DNA of 64,000 nucleotides from Symsagittifera roscoffensis (GCF_963678635.1 NC_087065.1:9631579-9695578), one strand, 5' to 3'. Numbered from the stretch's first letter, positions 41,795 to 54,583 are shown. The notes: a model not told the origin generated them from the sequence alone. Made by a program: numbers and translations.

Positions 41795-43250
41795 GTTAAA
41801 TTCCAATCAAAACTAAATGGATATACTTGCTGCTGGGATAAAAATGTAGAAGTAATTTTGCAAAAAATACTTCTCCGACGAAAAGATGTCGAATATGCCA
41901 TAGGCATTGTTTGTGTAATCATCTCATCAAATAATTCTTCACTGAAACTGTTCTTTTTGCATTTAATCTACAGGTTCGGCGTAAAATAGTATGCACATAA
42001 GAATCAGAATAGGATCTAAGTGTAAATTTAGCAGTAAAAAGTAAATTTCATTGTTTTTCGCCGTACACAGTAAACGGATGCCTCAAAATCAAACAAACTT
42101 GAGAAAATTGGAGTAATAGGTATATTTTTTATTCCACTGGGAAACTTGAAAAAATAAATTAGAATTCGAAACTAGAGATCGCTCACGTTTTTTGTGACCT
42201 TTACACTTTTTCTGTTCGAAAATGGAGTTTGCTTTCCTATTAAAAAATTGCTGAATTTAAAATAAAATTATGGTTCAAACCGCAAAAAAAACAAGTTTTA
42301 AGACTTTTCCTGGATAGAAAAACAAAAAAATCATCAACAGCAGTATCATCATTGACAATTAGTAACGAGCCGGTTTAAATTGCCGCCTAAGTGCTCCAGT
42401 TCTTATTTGAATCATTTGACAAAATGAACAACACTGGAAGCATTAAACGCATTTCTCAAAATGGGTCGAGATTCGACAAAAAAAGAGCAGAAAAAAAAGT
42501 AACTTGAACTAAACAGAATTATCATAGAGCAATTTTTTTGCCAAATTCGGAACCAAAACTAAACATAAAAAATGGGTCATTCTGGTGTTTCTTAATTAAT
42601 CAAAAAACTACTAGAACTACCGGGTTACTTGATAGAAAAGTTATTTTAAATGAAGCCTCTGACACAGCTTAACAAAATTCTAGAAAAATAAAATCCAGAG
42701 GTTTGCGCTAAAACTTTTGAAATTTGATTTTAGGCAAAAATTTTGAGTTTTCTGAAATAAAAATAAACATTTTTGGCTGTCAAGCGAAAATGTATTATCT
42801 TATTCAGATCTTTCGAAGATTTACCCTGCTAGAACTTTGTTGAATTGTGTCTTAGGCTTCGTTTGATAAATTTTTTTTCTATCAATGAACCCATTAGTTT
42901 AAACAGTTTTTCGAATTTTGACTACAAAAAACAAAATTGACCCATTTTTGGGGTAAAAGTTTGGTTCCGAAGTTGGCAAAATAAATTGCACCATATCGAC
43001 TCTGATAAAATCTAAGCAACTTTTGTGCTGTTCAGTTTTGATCTAATCTCGACCCAATTTGAGAAAACGTATTTGAAGTTTCCATAATAGCTCATTTTGT
43101 CTGAACAATTTGAATCAGCGCCGTATTATTACGCAGCGTATCGCGCAATTATCTTTATTCGACATTTTTAAACCCCCAAAAAACCAAACTTTTAAAATAA
43201 AGTAATAATTAGAGGTGAGATGTTTTTCCAAGTTTGAACTCGAGACATTA
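41795..43250. repeat. Fold-back repeat family, copy C
   Basis: Full-length relative of copy A with about 170 extra bases near 42600-42770. It keeps both inner arms (42535-42590 and 42930-42985) and the same ends, stopping at CTCGAGACATT like copy B. Confidence 0.8.
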
Positions 43251-44198
43251 AAAAAAATTTGATACAATAGATGATACAAACGATACCGGCTTAATAGTTT
43301 GTTAAAGCCCAAGAAAATACACCGATGACAAACATTCTGTAATTTTCTTCAAAAGTTGGAATAATATCTTAGCTGAAATTTTTTTTTGCGCATTAAACTT
43401 TGCGGAAGGTTTTAAATGACAACGCCTCTCTAGGAGATAAAGGTAAACGTTAAACAAAGTAAACAAAAGTAATTATTCGTGCGTAAAATTTCTGAAACAT
43501 CCAGAAACTGAAAAACTATCAAATCAATTAATTTTTAACTTTCTGATAATTACTGATAAGGCTTGAGTATCAGTAAGCATTAAGTTAAATACAAAATTAC
43601 AAATTATAGTAGTTGCGGAAGAGCTCTTAAAGACCCGAAATTGTAAAAAAAAAACCTACATCAAAGGCATCTCATAAATTCAAAAATTACAAACTCAACA
43701 ATCATAGAATTGGAGAGCACTTGTTTTAAGGCTATGTTTTTATAGAGGGCTAGAAGTTCTATTTTTTCAACTAGGATTGGAATAAAGTAAACATAATAAT
43801 CGTAACGAGGTGTTACTTTTTGCTTTAAGAACGTTTTTTGTTTTATGCGGTGGATTTTAAAAGAAGATAGTGTTTATGAGAAAAAAATCGAGATCAAACA
43901 AAAAAAATCTGATCACAACGCAAGTAGCACCACGGTTCCGATGAAGTTATCCGCAGCAAAAAAGTTAGATATATCAAAACATTCAGGTTTTGCTATGATC
44001 GAACTTGCAGCCACTTAATTAACATATGATTGAAAAACTTTTGTCGGAAAACCTAAATCACGACCGACGGCTTGAATATGATATCAATGATGATTACTTG
44101 AGTTATCTTAATTATTCCTGAATTTGCTAAAAACGCTAAGCCGTAGTTGCACCGAGTGTTTAGTTGATACAAAAAATAATCTTGAACAGGTTTGTCAC
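43251..44198. other. Stretch with no identified feature
   Basis: AT-rich DNA between the fold-back copy and the 1.17-kb array. No open frame, hairpin or repeat that I could support. Confidence 0.4.
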
Positions 44199-45238
44199 CT
44201 GAATAAAGGTCAAAACTTTGATTTGATAATGCTTGCTAATCGCAATCGTAATTCAGCATCTAGTTATTTTTGAAACTGTTTTTAGTAGTATTACATATTA
44301 CTTAAGTGTAACACAACTCCGGAGCTTCGAATTTCTGAGAATTCATTAAAAGCCGCAAATCCTTTGAGTGTACTCTGACAGCTCCCAAAATTAGTTTTCG
44401 TAATTTCAACTTTTCTAAGATTTAAAATGACCCAAAAAACGTCGCATTTAGGAAACTAACAGCTTTTCAATAGTCGCATTTATATGCAAGATTTGGATAT
44501 TCAAAATACTTTCTGTACCGAGCTCCAAAATTAATAATTACAAAACTTAGAACAAAGAGGCAGTTAAAGCTTTCAAACAAAACTTTTGGAACCAAATACT
44601 ACTGTTTATACTTGATATTGATTGTGAGTTAAGTATTTTTGGAAATACAATTGTTCAACGACATTTTTCAGCAGAAATTTTTTGAGAATTTTCAAAAATC
44701 CGCCGCAGTATTCAAAGTTCATTCCTGACACAAGCACTCAATTTTGCTCAAAATCTTTGGTATTTTGAATTTTTTAGGCGTGTGTGAATGAAGATTTTCT
44801 ATTTCACTCAATTTAATGAGCTGCATGAAAATAGTCAATCGTGCATAGAAACACATAACTACTGGGTTCAGATCATTGCTCAAAATGTTTGAGAGTTGAC
44901 AAAACAGTTTTATATAATAATAGAAAGACAAAAGTTGGAAAACAGTATTTTTACATTTTGCTTTCGGTAATTATGGATCGTTTGAATTAAAATTACAATG
45001 ATTGTTAGGATTTCTCGTTTTCTATTTCAATTAAATTGTTTAACAATTTAAAAATTAACTGTTAGAAGTACTGAATTTGAAATTCAAGCCAATAGCTAGC
45101 GTTCTAGTATATAGAAAAATTTGCAAAGAACAATCAAATTTTTTTAAAGAAAAAAAAAAAAAAATGCAAACCTTGAAAAGTAGGCAAATAAACAAAAGTC
45201 AACAAAAGATTTCTGTTTGCAGAAAACAAAATTTCAAA

Positions 45239-45292
45239 GGCGCATTCGAACTACGAGACTTTGCCTACGAAGGCATTCGCGTTACCTCTACA
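45239..45292 (-). repeat. tRNA-like segment, array unit 1
   Basis: The minus strand reads GTAGAGGTAACGCG (like the 3' part of an A box), a short hairpin TGCC...GGCA, and AGTTCGAATGC (B-box-like), then T-rich sequence that could stop RNA polymerase III. Arms are shorter than in a real tRNA. Confidence 0.5.
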
Positions 45293-46410
45293 ATATGTTA
45301 GATATTATCATCTTGCTTTTGATACTATGCGACGAATTTTGAACTGATTCAAAAAATTTTCTTTAACCTGAATAAAGGTTAAAAATTCGATCTGATTATG
45401 CTTGCTAATCGTTATTGTAATTGAGCATCTAATTATTTTTGAAACTGTTTTTAGTAGTATTACATATTAATTAAGTGTAACACAACTCCGGAGCTTCGAA
45501 TTTCTGAGAATTCATTAAAAGCCGCAAATCTTTTGAGTGTACTCTGACAGCTCCCAAAATTAGTTTTCGTAATTTCAACTTTTCTAAGATTTAAAATGAC
45601 CCAAAAAACGTCGCATTTAGGAAACTAACAGCTTTTCAATAGTCGCATTTATATGCAAGATTTGGATATTCAAAATACTTTCTGTACCGAGCTCCAAAAT
45701 TAATAATTACAAAACTTAGAACAAAGAGGCAGTTAATGCTTTCAAACAAAACTTTTGGAACCAAATACTACTGTTTATACTTGATATTGATTGTGAGTTA
45801 AGTATTTTTGGAAATAAAATTGTTCAACGACATTTTTCAGCAGAAATTTTTTGAGAATTTTCAAAAATCCGCCGCAGTATTCAAAGTTCATTCCTGACAC
45901 AAGCACTCAATTTTGCTCAAAATCTTTGGTATTTTGAATTTTTTAGGCGTGTGTGAATGAAGATTTTCTATTTCACTCAATTTAATGAGCGGCATGAAAA
46001 TAGTCAATCGTGCATAGAAACACATAACTACTGGGTTCAGATCATTGCTCAAAATGTTTGAGAGTTGACAAAACAGTTTTATATAATAATAGAAAGACAA
46101 AAATTGGAAAACAGTATTTTTACATTTTGCTTTCGGTAATTATGGATCGTTTGAATTAAAATTACAATGATTGTTAGGATTTCTCGTTTTCTATTTCAAT
46201 TAAATTGTTTAACAATTTAAAAATTAACTGTTAGAAGTACTGAATTTGAAATTCAAGCCAATAGCTAGCGTTCTAGTATATAGAAAAATTTGCAAAGAAC
46301 AATCAAATTTTTTTAGAGAAAAAAAAATAAAAAAAAATGCAAACCTTGAAAAGTAGGCAAATAAACAAAAGTCAACAAAAGATTTCTGTTTGCAGAAAAC
46401 AAAATTTCAA

Positions 46411-46465
46411 AGGCGCATTCGAACTACGAGACTTTGCCTACGAAGGCATTCGCGTTACCTCTACA
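46411..46465 (-). repeat. tRNA-like segment, array unit 2
   Basis: Identical to the segment at 45239-45292. Confidence 0.5.
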
Positions 46466-47577
46466 ATATGTTAGATATTATCATCTTGCTTTTGATACTA
46501 TGCGACGAATTTTGAACTGATTCAAAAAATTTTCTTTAACCTGAATAAAGGTTAAAAATTCGATCTGATTATGCTTGCTAATCGTTATTGTAATTGAGCA
46601 TCTAATTATTTTTGAAACTGTTTTTAGTAGTATTACATATTAATTAAGTGTAACACAACTCCGGAGCTTCGAATTTCTGAGAATTCATTAAAAGCCGCAA
46701 ATCTTTTGAGTGTACTCTGACAGCTCCCAAAATTAGTTTTCGTAATTTCAACTTTTCTAAGATTTAAAATGACCCAAAAAACGTCGCATTTAGGAAACTA
46801 ACAGCTTTTCAATAGTCGCATTTATATGCAAGATTTGGATATTCAAAATACTTTCTGTACCGAGCTCCAAAATTAATAATTACAAAACTTAGAACAAAGA
46901 GGCAGTTAATGCTTTCGAACAAAACTTTTGGAACCAAATACTACTGTTTATACTTGATATTGATTGTGAGTTAAGTATTTTTGGAAATACAATTGTTCAA
47001 CGACATTTTTCAGCAGAAATTTTTTGAGAATTTTCAAAAATCCGCCGCAGTATTCAAAGTTCATTCCTGACACAAGCACTCAATTTTGCTCAAAATCTTT
47101 GGTATTTTGAATTTTTTAGGCGTGTGTGAATGAAGATTTTCTATTTCACTCAATTTAATGAGCTGCATGAAAATAGTCAATCGTGCATAGAAACACATAA
47201 CTACTGGGTTCAGATCATTGCTCAAAATGTTTGAGAGTTGACAAAACAGTTTTATATAATAATAGAAAGACAAAAATTGGAAAACAGTATTTTTACATTT
47301 TGCTTTCGGTAATTATGGATCGTTTGAATTAAAATTACAATGATTGTTAGGATTTCTCGTTTTCTATTTCAATTAAATTGTTTAACAATTTAAAAATTAA
47401 CTGTTAGAAGTACTGAATTTGAAATTCAAGCCAATAGCTAGCGTTCTAGTATATAGAAAAATTTGCAAAGAACAATCAAATTTTTTTAAAGAAAAAAAAA
47501 AAATGCAAACCTTGAAAAGTAGGCAAATAAACAAAAGTCAACAAAAGATTTCTGTTTGCAGAAAACAAAATTTCAAA

Positions 47578-47630
47578 GGCGCATTCGAACTACGAGACTT
47601 TGCCTACGAAGGCATTCGCGTTACCTCTAC
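47578..47630 (-). repeat. tRNA-like segment, array unit 3
   Basis: Identical to the segment at 45239-45292. Confidence 0.5.
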
Positions 47631-48738
47631 AATATGTTAGATATTAACATCTTGCTTTTGATACTATGCGACGAATTTTCAACTGATTCAAAAAATTTTC
47701 TTTAACCTGAATAAAGGTTAAAAATTCGATCTGATTATGCTTGCTAATCGTTATTGTAATTGAGCATCTAATTATTTTTGAAACAGTTTTTAGTAGTATT
47801 ACATATTACTTAAGTGTAACACAACTCCGGAGCTTCGAATTTCTGAGAATTCATTAAAAGCCGCAAATCCTTTGAGTGTACTCTGACAGCTCCCAAAATT
47901 AGTTTTCGTAATTTCAACTTTTCTAAGATTTAAAATGACCCAAAAAACGTCGCATTTAGGAAACTAACAGCTTTTCAATAGTCGCATTTATATGCAAGAT
48001 TTGGATATTCAAAATACTTTCTGTACCGAGCTCCAAAATTAATAATTACAAAACTTAGAACAAAGAGGCAGTTAATGCTTTCAAACAAAACTTTTGGAAC
48101 CAAATACTACTGTTTATACTTGATATTGATTGTGAGTTAAGTATTTTTGGAAATACAATTGTTCAACGACATTTTTCAGCAGAAATTTTTTGAGAATTTT
48201 CAAAAATCCGCCGCAGTATTCAAAGTTCATTCCTGACACAAGCACTCAATTTTGCTCAAAAACTTTGGTATTTTGAATTTTTAGGCGTGTGTGAATGAAG
48301 ATTTTTTATTTCACTCAACTTAATGAGCTGCATAAAAATAGTCAATCTTGCATAGATACAGATTACTACTGGGTTCAGATCATTGCTCAAAATGTTTGAG
48401 AGTTGACAAAACAGTTTTATATAATAATAGAAAGACAAAAATTGGAAAACAGTTTTTTTACGTTTTGCTCTCGGTAATTATGGATCGTTTGAATTAAAAT
48501 TACAATGATTGTTAGGATTTCTTGTTTTCTATTTCAATTAAACTGTTTAACAATTTAAAAATTAACTGTTAGATGTACTGAATTTGAAATTCAAGCCAAT
48601 AGCTAGCGTTCTAGTATATAGAAAAATTTGCAAAGAACAATCAAATTTTTTTAAAGAAAAAAAAATGCAAACCTTGAAAAGTGGGCAAATAAACTAAAGT
48701 CGTTAAAAGATTTCTGTTTGCAGAAAACAAAATTTCAA

Positions 48739-48791
48739 AGGCGCATTCGAACTACGAGACTTTGCCTACGAAGGCATTCGCGTTACCTCTA
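48739..48791 (-). repeat. tRNA-like segment, array unit 4
   Basis: Identical to the other three although the flanking sequence of this last unit has begun to diverge (for example CTAAAGTCGTTAAAAG for CAAAAGTCAACAAAAG). Confidence 0.5.
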
Positions 48792-49181
48792 CAATATGTT
48801 AGATATTAACGTCTTGCTTTTGATACTATGCGCCGAATTTTCAACTGATTCAAAAAATTTTGATATTGATAAAAATTCGATCTGATAATGCTTGCTAATC
48901 GTTATTGTAATTGAGCATCGAGGTATTTTTTAAACTGTTTTTTAAAACGAACTATTTTAGAAAATAGTATTAAATATTATTAGAGTGTAACGCACCTCAC
49001 GCACCTCCGGTGCTTCGAAATTTGGAGAGCTCAAAAAAGCCACATATATTGAAAAAAAATATGCATTCTTTGAGTGTAATCTGACAGCACCCAATAACAG
49101 AGTTCGTAATTTCAATTTTTGCTAAGATTTTTTTGTTGAGTTGTTTCAATTGAAATATTGAAAAACCATTAAATTTTATGA

Positions 49182-51278
49182 CACTTTTTGTATCTAAGTT
49201 CTTTGAAAAACTTTAAAAATACATCATAAACGTCGCATCTTGGAACCTACAAGCATTCGAGCAGCGAAGAATTTGGAAGCAAAACTTTCAATTCCAGAGA
49301 GTACTCTCACAGTACCCAACTACAGGAATTGCAAATTTTTAGAAAATTTTCAAATTTAATTTTCGAAAAATGAAAATTATAAGAACGTCGCATCTCTAAA
49401 ACTACAAAGACTTGAGCAGCCATAAGTGGAGGTGAGATTTGCAACCACCTTGAGTGATCTGACCAGCCCTAAATGAAGGATTAGGAATTTCAAACAATTA
49501 ACTTTAAATTCCTGAAATTTTTTTTGAAAAAACGCAAAAAATATCTTATCTGGAAATCTACTAAGAATTGAGCAGTCATAATTAGAGGCAAGATTAACAG
49601 CCACTGAAAACACTCTGACAGCACCCCACTACAAGGAAGGGTATTTCAATTTTCAATTGAAAAAAAAGAATTTAACTTAAAATCTGAAAAAAAGTCATAT
49701 TTGGGAAACTAAAAAGAGTTTTTGCATTTAGAAGCAAGATTTGGATCGTGAAACTAAATTCTGAGAGCACCCTCACAGTACCGAACTACATGATTAGGAA
49801 TTACAAAACTTCTGAATTTTTTAAAATCTGTGTTTTCTGAAAAATAAAAAGAGAAATCATAAAACACGTTATATCTCGAAAACTACAAGAATTTGAGCAG
49901 TCATGTTTTAAGGAATGAGTTGCAATCCCAGAAAGTACCCAGACAGCACCCAATTACAGGGTTGAGATTTTCAACGTTAGTGAGTATCTTGTACACTGAA
50001 AGGATTTGGGCATTCATATTTGGAGACCACCATTCGCAACCCCTGTAGGAACTCTGGATGCATCCCAATATTGTGTTGCTAACTTTTAACTCGGTGAACA
50101 AACACTACAGTCAAACTGAAAAATCAAAAAAATCTTCGGCATTGCAATAATATACGATATAGCATAAACACGCATATATACGTTATGCCCTTAACTTTTG
50201 CAAGAATCCTTTAAACATGGCAAGATACATATCACACGCGTTTATTTGACTAAGTATCAAGTTAAATTGGTCATGTATAAGCTGTCGAAATTTAACAGGA
50301 AAGTGAAGTTGAAAACCAATTCTGTGGGACTGTCTCTTTCCCATGGATGCCTAACATACTAAAACCTTGTAGTGATTTTTCTGCTAGGCTGGAAAAGCAC
50401 AATGGGAAAAATCTGCCCAGTCTTTGTACGCCAAAATACAACTTTTAATTTCGCTGCTCTCTTTACTTTACATGACTTGTAGACTGCTGACGACAGAAAA
50501 TCAGCCCAAAATGAACACGGAAGGGCACGCAGTGAAAAACAGACCTGCATAGATCTTTCGAAAATCTCAAAAAATCTGAGAAAAGCGAGCTCTCCTTCAA
50601 CTAAAAGCTAAAACATAGCCAAATGACAGTTGGAAAATAGTAATGAACGTAAGAAAAATTTAAAAAAAAACCGACATGCTTTTTTTAAAAACCTTCAACT
50701 GTGAACTTCGAAGAAAAAAAAATAGCCTTAAAGCTCTTTGAATTTGTAGAACAATTTATGATGGACCTTTTTTGTTAAAATTATCCCAATTTGAGAAAAC
50801 TGGATCAGTAGGCAAATCTTTTATTTCACTGGGAAATCTGATAATTAATTTCAATTTTCGAAATTAGAAGTCGATTACGTTTTTCGTAACCTTTACACTT
50901 TTGCTGTTCGATAGTAGAGTTTACCGTCCTTTTAAAATTGAGCGTGAACAAATTTTAAGCCTTTTTCCTGAAAAAAAAAAACAAAAAAGAATCAGCAAGA
51001 CTACCTATATAAGAGCACTGTCTTAAAAAACTAACAGTGGAAAATTAAATTGAATCTTTTGATTTAAAAACAAGCCTATTCTGTTCATATCAATGCAAAT
51101 GCATGAACCATGATTTATTTTATTAGAAATATAATTACAATGTTTAACCTTACTATTATAAATTAAGCGCCAAAAAATGCTACATTAAATTAATTTTTCA
51201 ACGGTGCAGCGAACCCCCCTGAATTTCAAAGAGTCTTTCATGATGTCTTGGGAAAAAGATAGAATTGTAGTTTGGCGT
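49182..51278. repeat. 2,097-bp tandem duplication, copy 1
   Basis: Begins CACTTTTTGTATCTAAGTTC and is followed directly by a second copy at exactly 2,097 bases. The left 0.9 kb consists of degenerate 120-180-bp satellite monomers (starts near 49227, 49386, 49549, 49690, 49866, 49986). The right part includes a diverged piece of the 37-43-kb repeat family (about 50815-50945). No gene. Confidence 0.95.
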
Positions 51279-53374
51279 CACTTTTTGTATCTAAGTTCTT
51301 TGAAAAACTTTAAAAATACATCATAAACGTCGCATCTTGGAACCTACAAGGATTCGAGCAGCGAAGAATTTGGAAGCAAAACTTTCAATTCCAGAGAGTA
51401 CTCTCACAGTACCCAACTACAGGAATTGCAAATTTTTAGAAAATTTTCAAATTTAATTTTCGAAAAATGAAAATTATAAGAACGTCGCATCTCTAAAACT
51501 ACAAAGACTTGAGCAGCCATAAGTGGAGGTGAGATTTGCAACCACCTTGAGTGATCTGACCAGCCCTAAATGAAGGATTAGGAATTTCAAACAATTAACT
51601 TTAAATTCCTGAAATTTTTTTTGAAAAAACGCAAAAAATATCTTATCTGGAAATCTACTAAGAATTGAGCAGTCATAATTAGAGGCAAGATTAACAGCCA
51701 CTGAAAACACTCTGACAGCACCCCACTACAAGGAAGGGTATTTCAATTTTCAATTGAAAAAAAAGAATTTAACTTAAAATCTGAAAAAAAGTCATATTTG
51801 GGAAACTAAAAAGAGTTTTTGCATTTAGAAGCAAGATTTGGATCGTGAAACTAAATTCTGAGAGCACCCTCACAGTACCGAACTACATGATTAGGAATTA
51901 CAAAACTTCTGAATTTTTTAAAATCTGTGTTTTCTGAAAAATAAAAAGAGAAATCATAAAACACGTTATATCTCGAAAACTACAAGAATTTGAGCAGTCA
52001 TGTTTTAAGGAATGAGTTGCAATCCCAGAAAGTACCCAGACAGCACCCAATTACAGGGTTGAGATTTTCAACGTTAGTGAGTATCTTGTACACTGAAAGG
52101 ATTTGGGCATTCATATTTGGAGACCACCATTCGCAACCCCTGTAGGAACTCTGGATGCATCCCAATATTGTGTTGCTAACTTTTAACTCGGTGAACAAAC
52201 ACTACAGTCAAACTGAAAAATCAAAAAAATCTTCGGCATTGCAATAATATACGATATAGCATAAACACGCATATATACGTTATGCCCTTAACTTTTGCAA
52301 GAATCCTTTAAACATGGCAAGATACATATCACACGCGTTTATTTGACTAAGTATCAAGTTAAATTGGTCATGTATAAGCTGTCGAAATTTAACAGGAAAG
52401 TGAAGTTGAAAACCAATTCTGTGGGACTGTCTCTTTCCCATGGATGCCTAACATACTAAAACCTTGTAGTGATTTTTCTGCTAGGCTGGAAAAGCACAAT
52501 GGGAAAAATCTGCCCAGTCTTTGTACGCCAAAATACAACTTTTAATTTCGCTGCTCTCTTTACTTTACATGACTTGTAGACTGCTGACGACAGAAAATCA
52601 GCCCAAAATGAACACGGAAGGGCACGCAGTGAAAAACAGACCTGCATAGATCTTTCGAAAATCTCAAAAAATCTGAGAAAAGCGAGCTCTCCTTCAACTA
52701 AAAGCTAAAACATAGCCAAATGACAGTTGGAAAATAGTAATGAACGTAAGAAAAATTTAAAAAAAAACCGACATGCTTTTTTTAAAAACCTTCAACTGTG
52801 AACTTCGAAGAAAAAAAAATAGCCTTAAAGCTCTTTGAATTTGTAGAACAATTTATGATGGACCTTTTTTGTTAAAATTATCCCAATTTGAGAAAACTGG
52901 ATCAGTAGGCAAATCTTTTATTTCACTGGGAAATCTGATAATTAATTTCAATTTTCGAAATTAGAAGTCGATTACGTTTTTCGTAACCTTTACACTTTTG
53001 CTGTTCGATAGTAGAGTTTACCGTCCTTTTAAAATTGAGCGTGAACAAATTTTAAGCCTTTTTCCTGAAAAAAAAAAACAAAAAAGAATCAGCAAGACTA
53101 CCTATATAAGAGCACTGTCTTAAAAAACTAACAGTGGAAAATTAAATTGAATCTTTTGATTTAAAAACAAGCCTATTCTGTTCATATCAATGCAAATGCA
53201 TGAACCATGATTTATTTTATTAGAAATATAATTACAATGTTTAACCTTACTATTATAAATTAAGCGCCAAAAAATGCTACATTAAATTAATTTTTCAACG
53301 GTGCAGCGAACCCCCCTGAATTTCAAAGAGTCTTTCATGATGTCTTGGGAAAAAGATAGAATTGTAGTTTGGCG
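51279..53374. repeat. 2,097-bp tandem duplication, copy 2
   Basis: Almost letter-for-letter the same as 49182-51278; by eye I found a single change (AAGGATTC for AAGCATTC near 51349). Identity stops at 53374, after TTGTAGTTTGGCG. Confidence 0.95.
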
Positions 53375-53832
53375 GTAACTAGCCATCCTTGGCATCCTTG
53401 TCAATTCAATAGCTCTAAGTTTTATCAAGGACCAGAAAAATTTAACCTTTTAATGGTAAAATTAATTTCCAGCTGCTTTTGAGATGCCAAAGATTTGATC
53501 GCTTTTCCGCATTGATACTTGAATGGAGGGATTACAGTCGGTTCAATCAATTCACGACAACACATTTCAAGCAGTGCAATTGCAAAATGGGATTTCAGTC
53601 GAAAGATACTGATTGTACTCATACAACACTAAGCACAATCATATGGACTACAGGCGAAATGAATGAAACGACCGACGAATGAGAGGCGAAAACAACTAAG
53701 CTACATGTACTGCTACTTATTCCAGTCGATAAGCGCCATCCTAGTATGGGGGATAAAAACAAGTCATCAAATCAGTCAGATCACGTCAAACTAAACCCAC
53801 ATTTTAAAATCTCGCACACTTTCTCGCTTGAG
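53375..53832. other. Spacer between repeats and TAO-kinase 3' end
   Basis: An open stretch of 70 codons follows an acceptor-like TTAATTTCCAG on the plus strand (53473-53682), and the minus strand is also open over the same interval. Neither has recognisable content or a poly(A) signal, so I do not call a gene. Confidence 0.3.
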
Positions 53833-53838
53833 TTTATT
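53833..53838 (-). terminator. Poly(A) signal of the TAO-kinase gene
   Basis: TTTATT on the plus strand, so AATAAA on the minus strand, 74 bases after the stop codon. Confidence 0.6.
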
Positions 53839-53911
53839 CTACTTCTGCACTTTTTATGAGCTAGATTTGTTTGTCTCAATTCACTGCTATCCACAGTTAG
53901 ATGTAATCCAG

Positions 53912-54583
53912 CTATAGCCTGGTTCCTGATGTTGAATGGTGGGAGCTAGGAGTGGAGCTATTGCTAGTGCTTGCATGATGACTGTTCTTCGCCATCAGGG
54001 GCGAGCTATTGTCTAGGTTGCTGTGGAAGTATTCTGCTGCCGAGGAGCCAACCGAAATCTTGCCCCCTCCCGAGGAGAGGTTCGAATTGTTCCTCAGAAT
54101 CATAGGCGTGTTCTGTGAGGCGCTACTCATCATCGAGTTATTACAAGAGCTACCTCCATCTTGGAAACTAGAGGTTGAAGAGGTCGAGCTTCTCTGACTC
54201 AGTTGCAGCAGGGTTCCCTGCTGTCCCCGGGAGTCTATGCTCTGCTTGATGCTGGTCGTCCGAGGTATAGGCGGCGGTGGAGTGCCATCGTTGTCTATTG
54301 ACATCTCAGAGAATCTGGTGTCGAACACTCTGGAACTCCGTTGACTGTAGCTGCTACCACTGGATATCGGTGTATCTGGAAGGTGGTCTGACACAGGGGT
54401 GTGAATTCCAGAGCTCTCGAATCCAGAGTGGTTAAATTGGGGTGTTCCTTGGAAATTACTGTGAGGCGCCATTGCCCTTTCGTATTCTGCCTGAAAGTCT
54501 TTCAGTTTCTGGGCATGATCACGTCTCTTTTCAGCCTCGCGCATTTTCTTCTCTTCGGCAAACTTCTTTCGTCCTTCGTCGAT
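53912..54583 (-). CDS. TAO-type Ste20 kinase, last exon (C-terminal tail)
   Basis: The acceptor (minus strand TTCTGATTTTAG) ends just before 54583 and the stop is at 53912-53914. The exon encodes 223 residues: the end of the coiled coil (REAEKRRDHAQKLKDFQAEY), matching the RER-rich helix that ends in TAO kinases, then a low-complexity tail rich in Ser, Asn, Thr and Pro. The tail has a proline run TPPPPIPRTTS and many potential phosphorylation sites, as do the tails of vertebrate TAO kinases, without alignable sequence. Phase 0 at its start. Confidence 0.8.
   Translation of the reverse strand: MDEGRKKFAEEKKMREAEKRRDHAQKLKDFQAEYERAMAPHSNFQGTPQFNHSGFESSGIHTPVSDHLPDTPISSGSSYSQRSSRVFDTRFSEMSIDNDGTPPPPIPRTTSIKQSIDSRGQQGTLLQLSQRSSTSSTSSFQDGGSSCNNSMMSSASQNTPMILRNNSNLSSGGGKISVGSSAAEYFHSNLDNSSPLMAKNSHHASTSNSSTPSSHHSTSGTRL

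Larger units (their letters stand above)
44199..48950. repeat. 1.17-kb tandem array, four units
   Basis: The landmark TGAAACTGTTTTTAGTAGTA occurs at 44271, 45440 and 46613, and with one change at 47779, so the period is 1166-1173 bases. The four units are very alike; the fourth decays toward its right end. Each unit holds two or three degenerate satellite-like segments (GTCGCATTTAGGAAACTAAC and relatives), a poly-A run of variable length, and a tRNA-like segment. A 70-codon minus-strand frame recurs in three units but looks like chance AT-rich sequence. Confidence 0.92.

Noticed and set aside
44719-47273. Recurring 70-codon minus-strand frame in the 1.17-kb array, and a 73-codon plus-strand frame at 45077 and 47419
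   Set aside because: Broken in one or more units, with indels not in multiples of three (poly-A length changes), so no sign of coding constraint.
53473-53682. 70-codon plus-strand frame after an acceptor-like site, with a minus-strand frame over the same bases
   Set aside because: No family, no partner exon and no poly(A) signal; the overlapping open antisense frame shows that stop-free sequence here is not informative.
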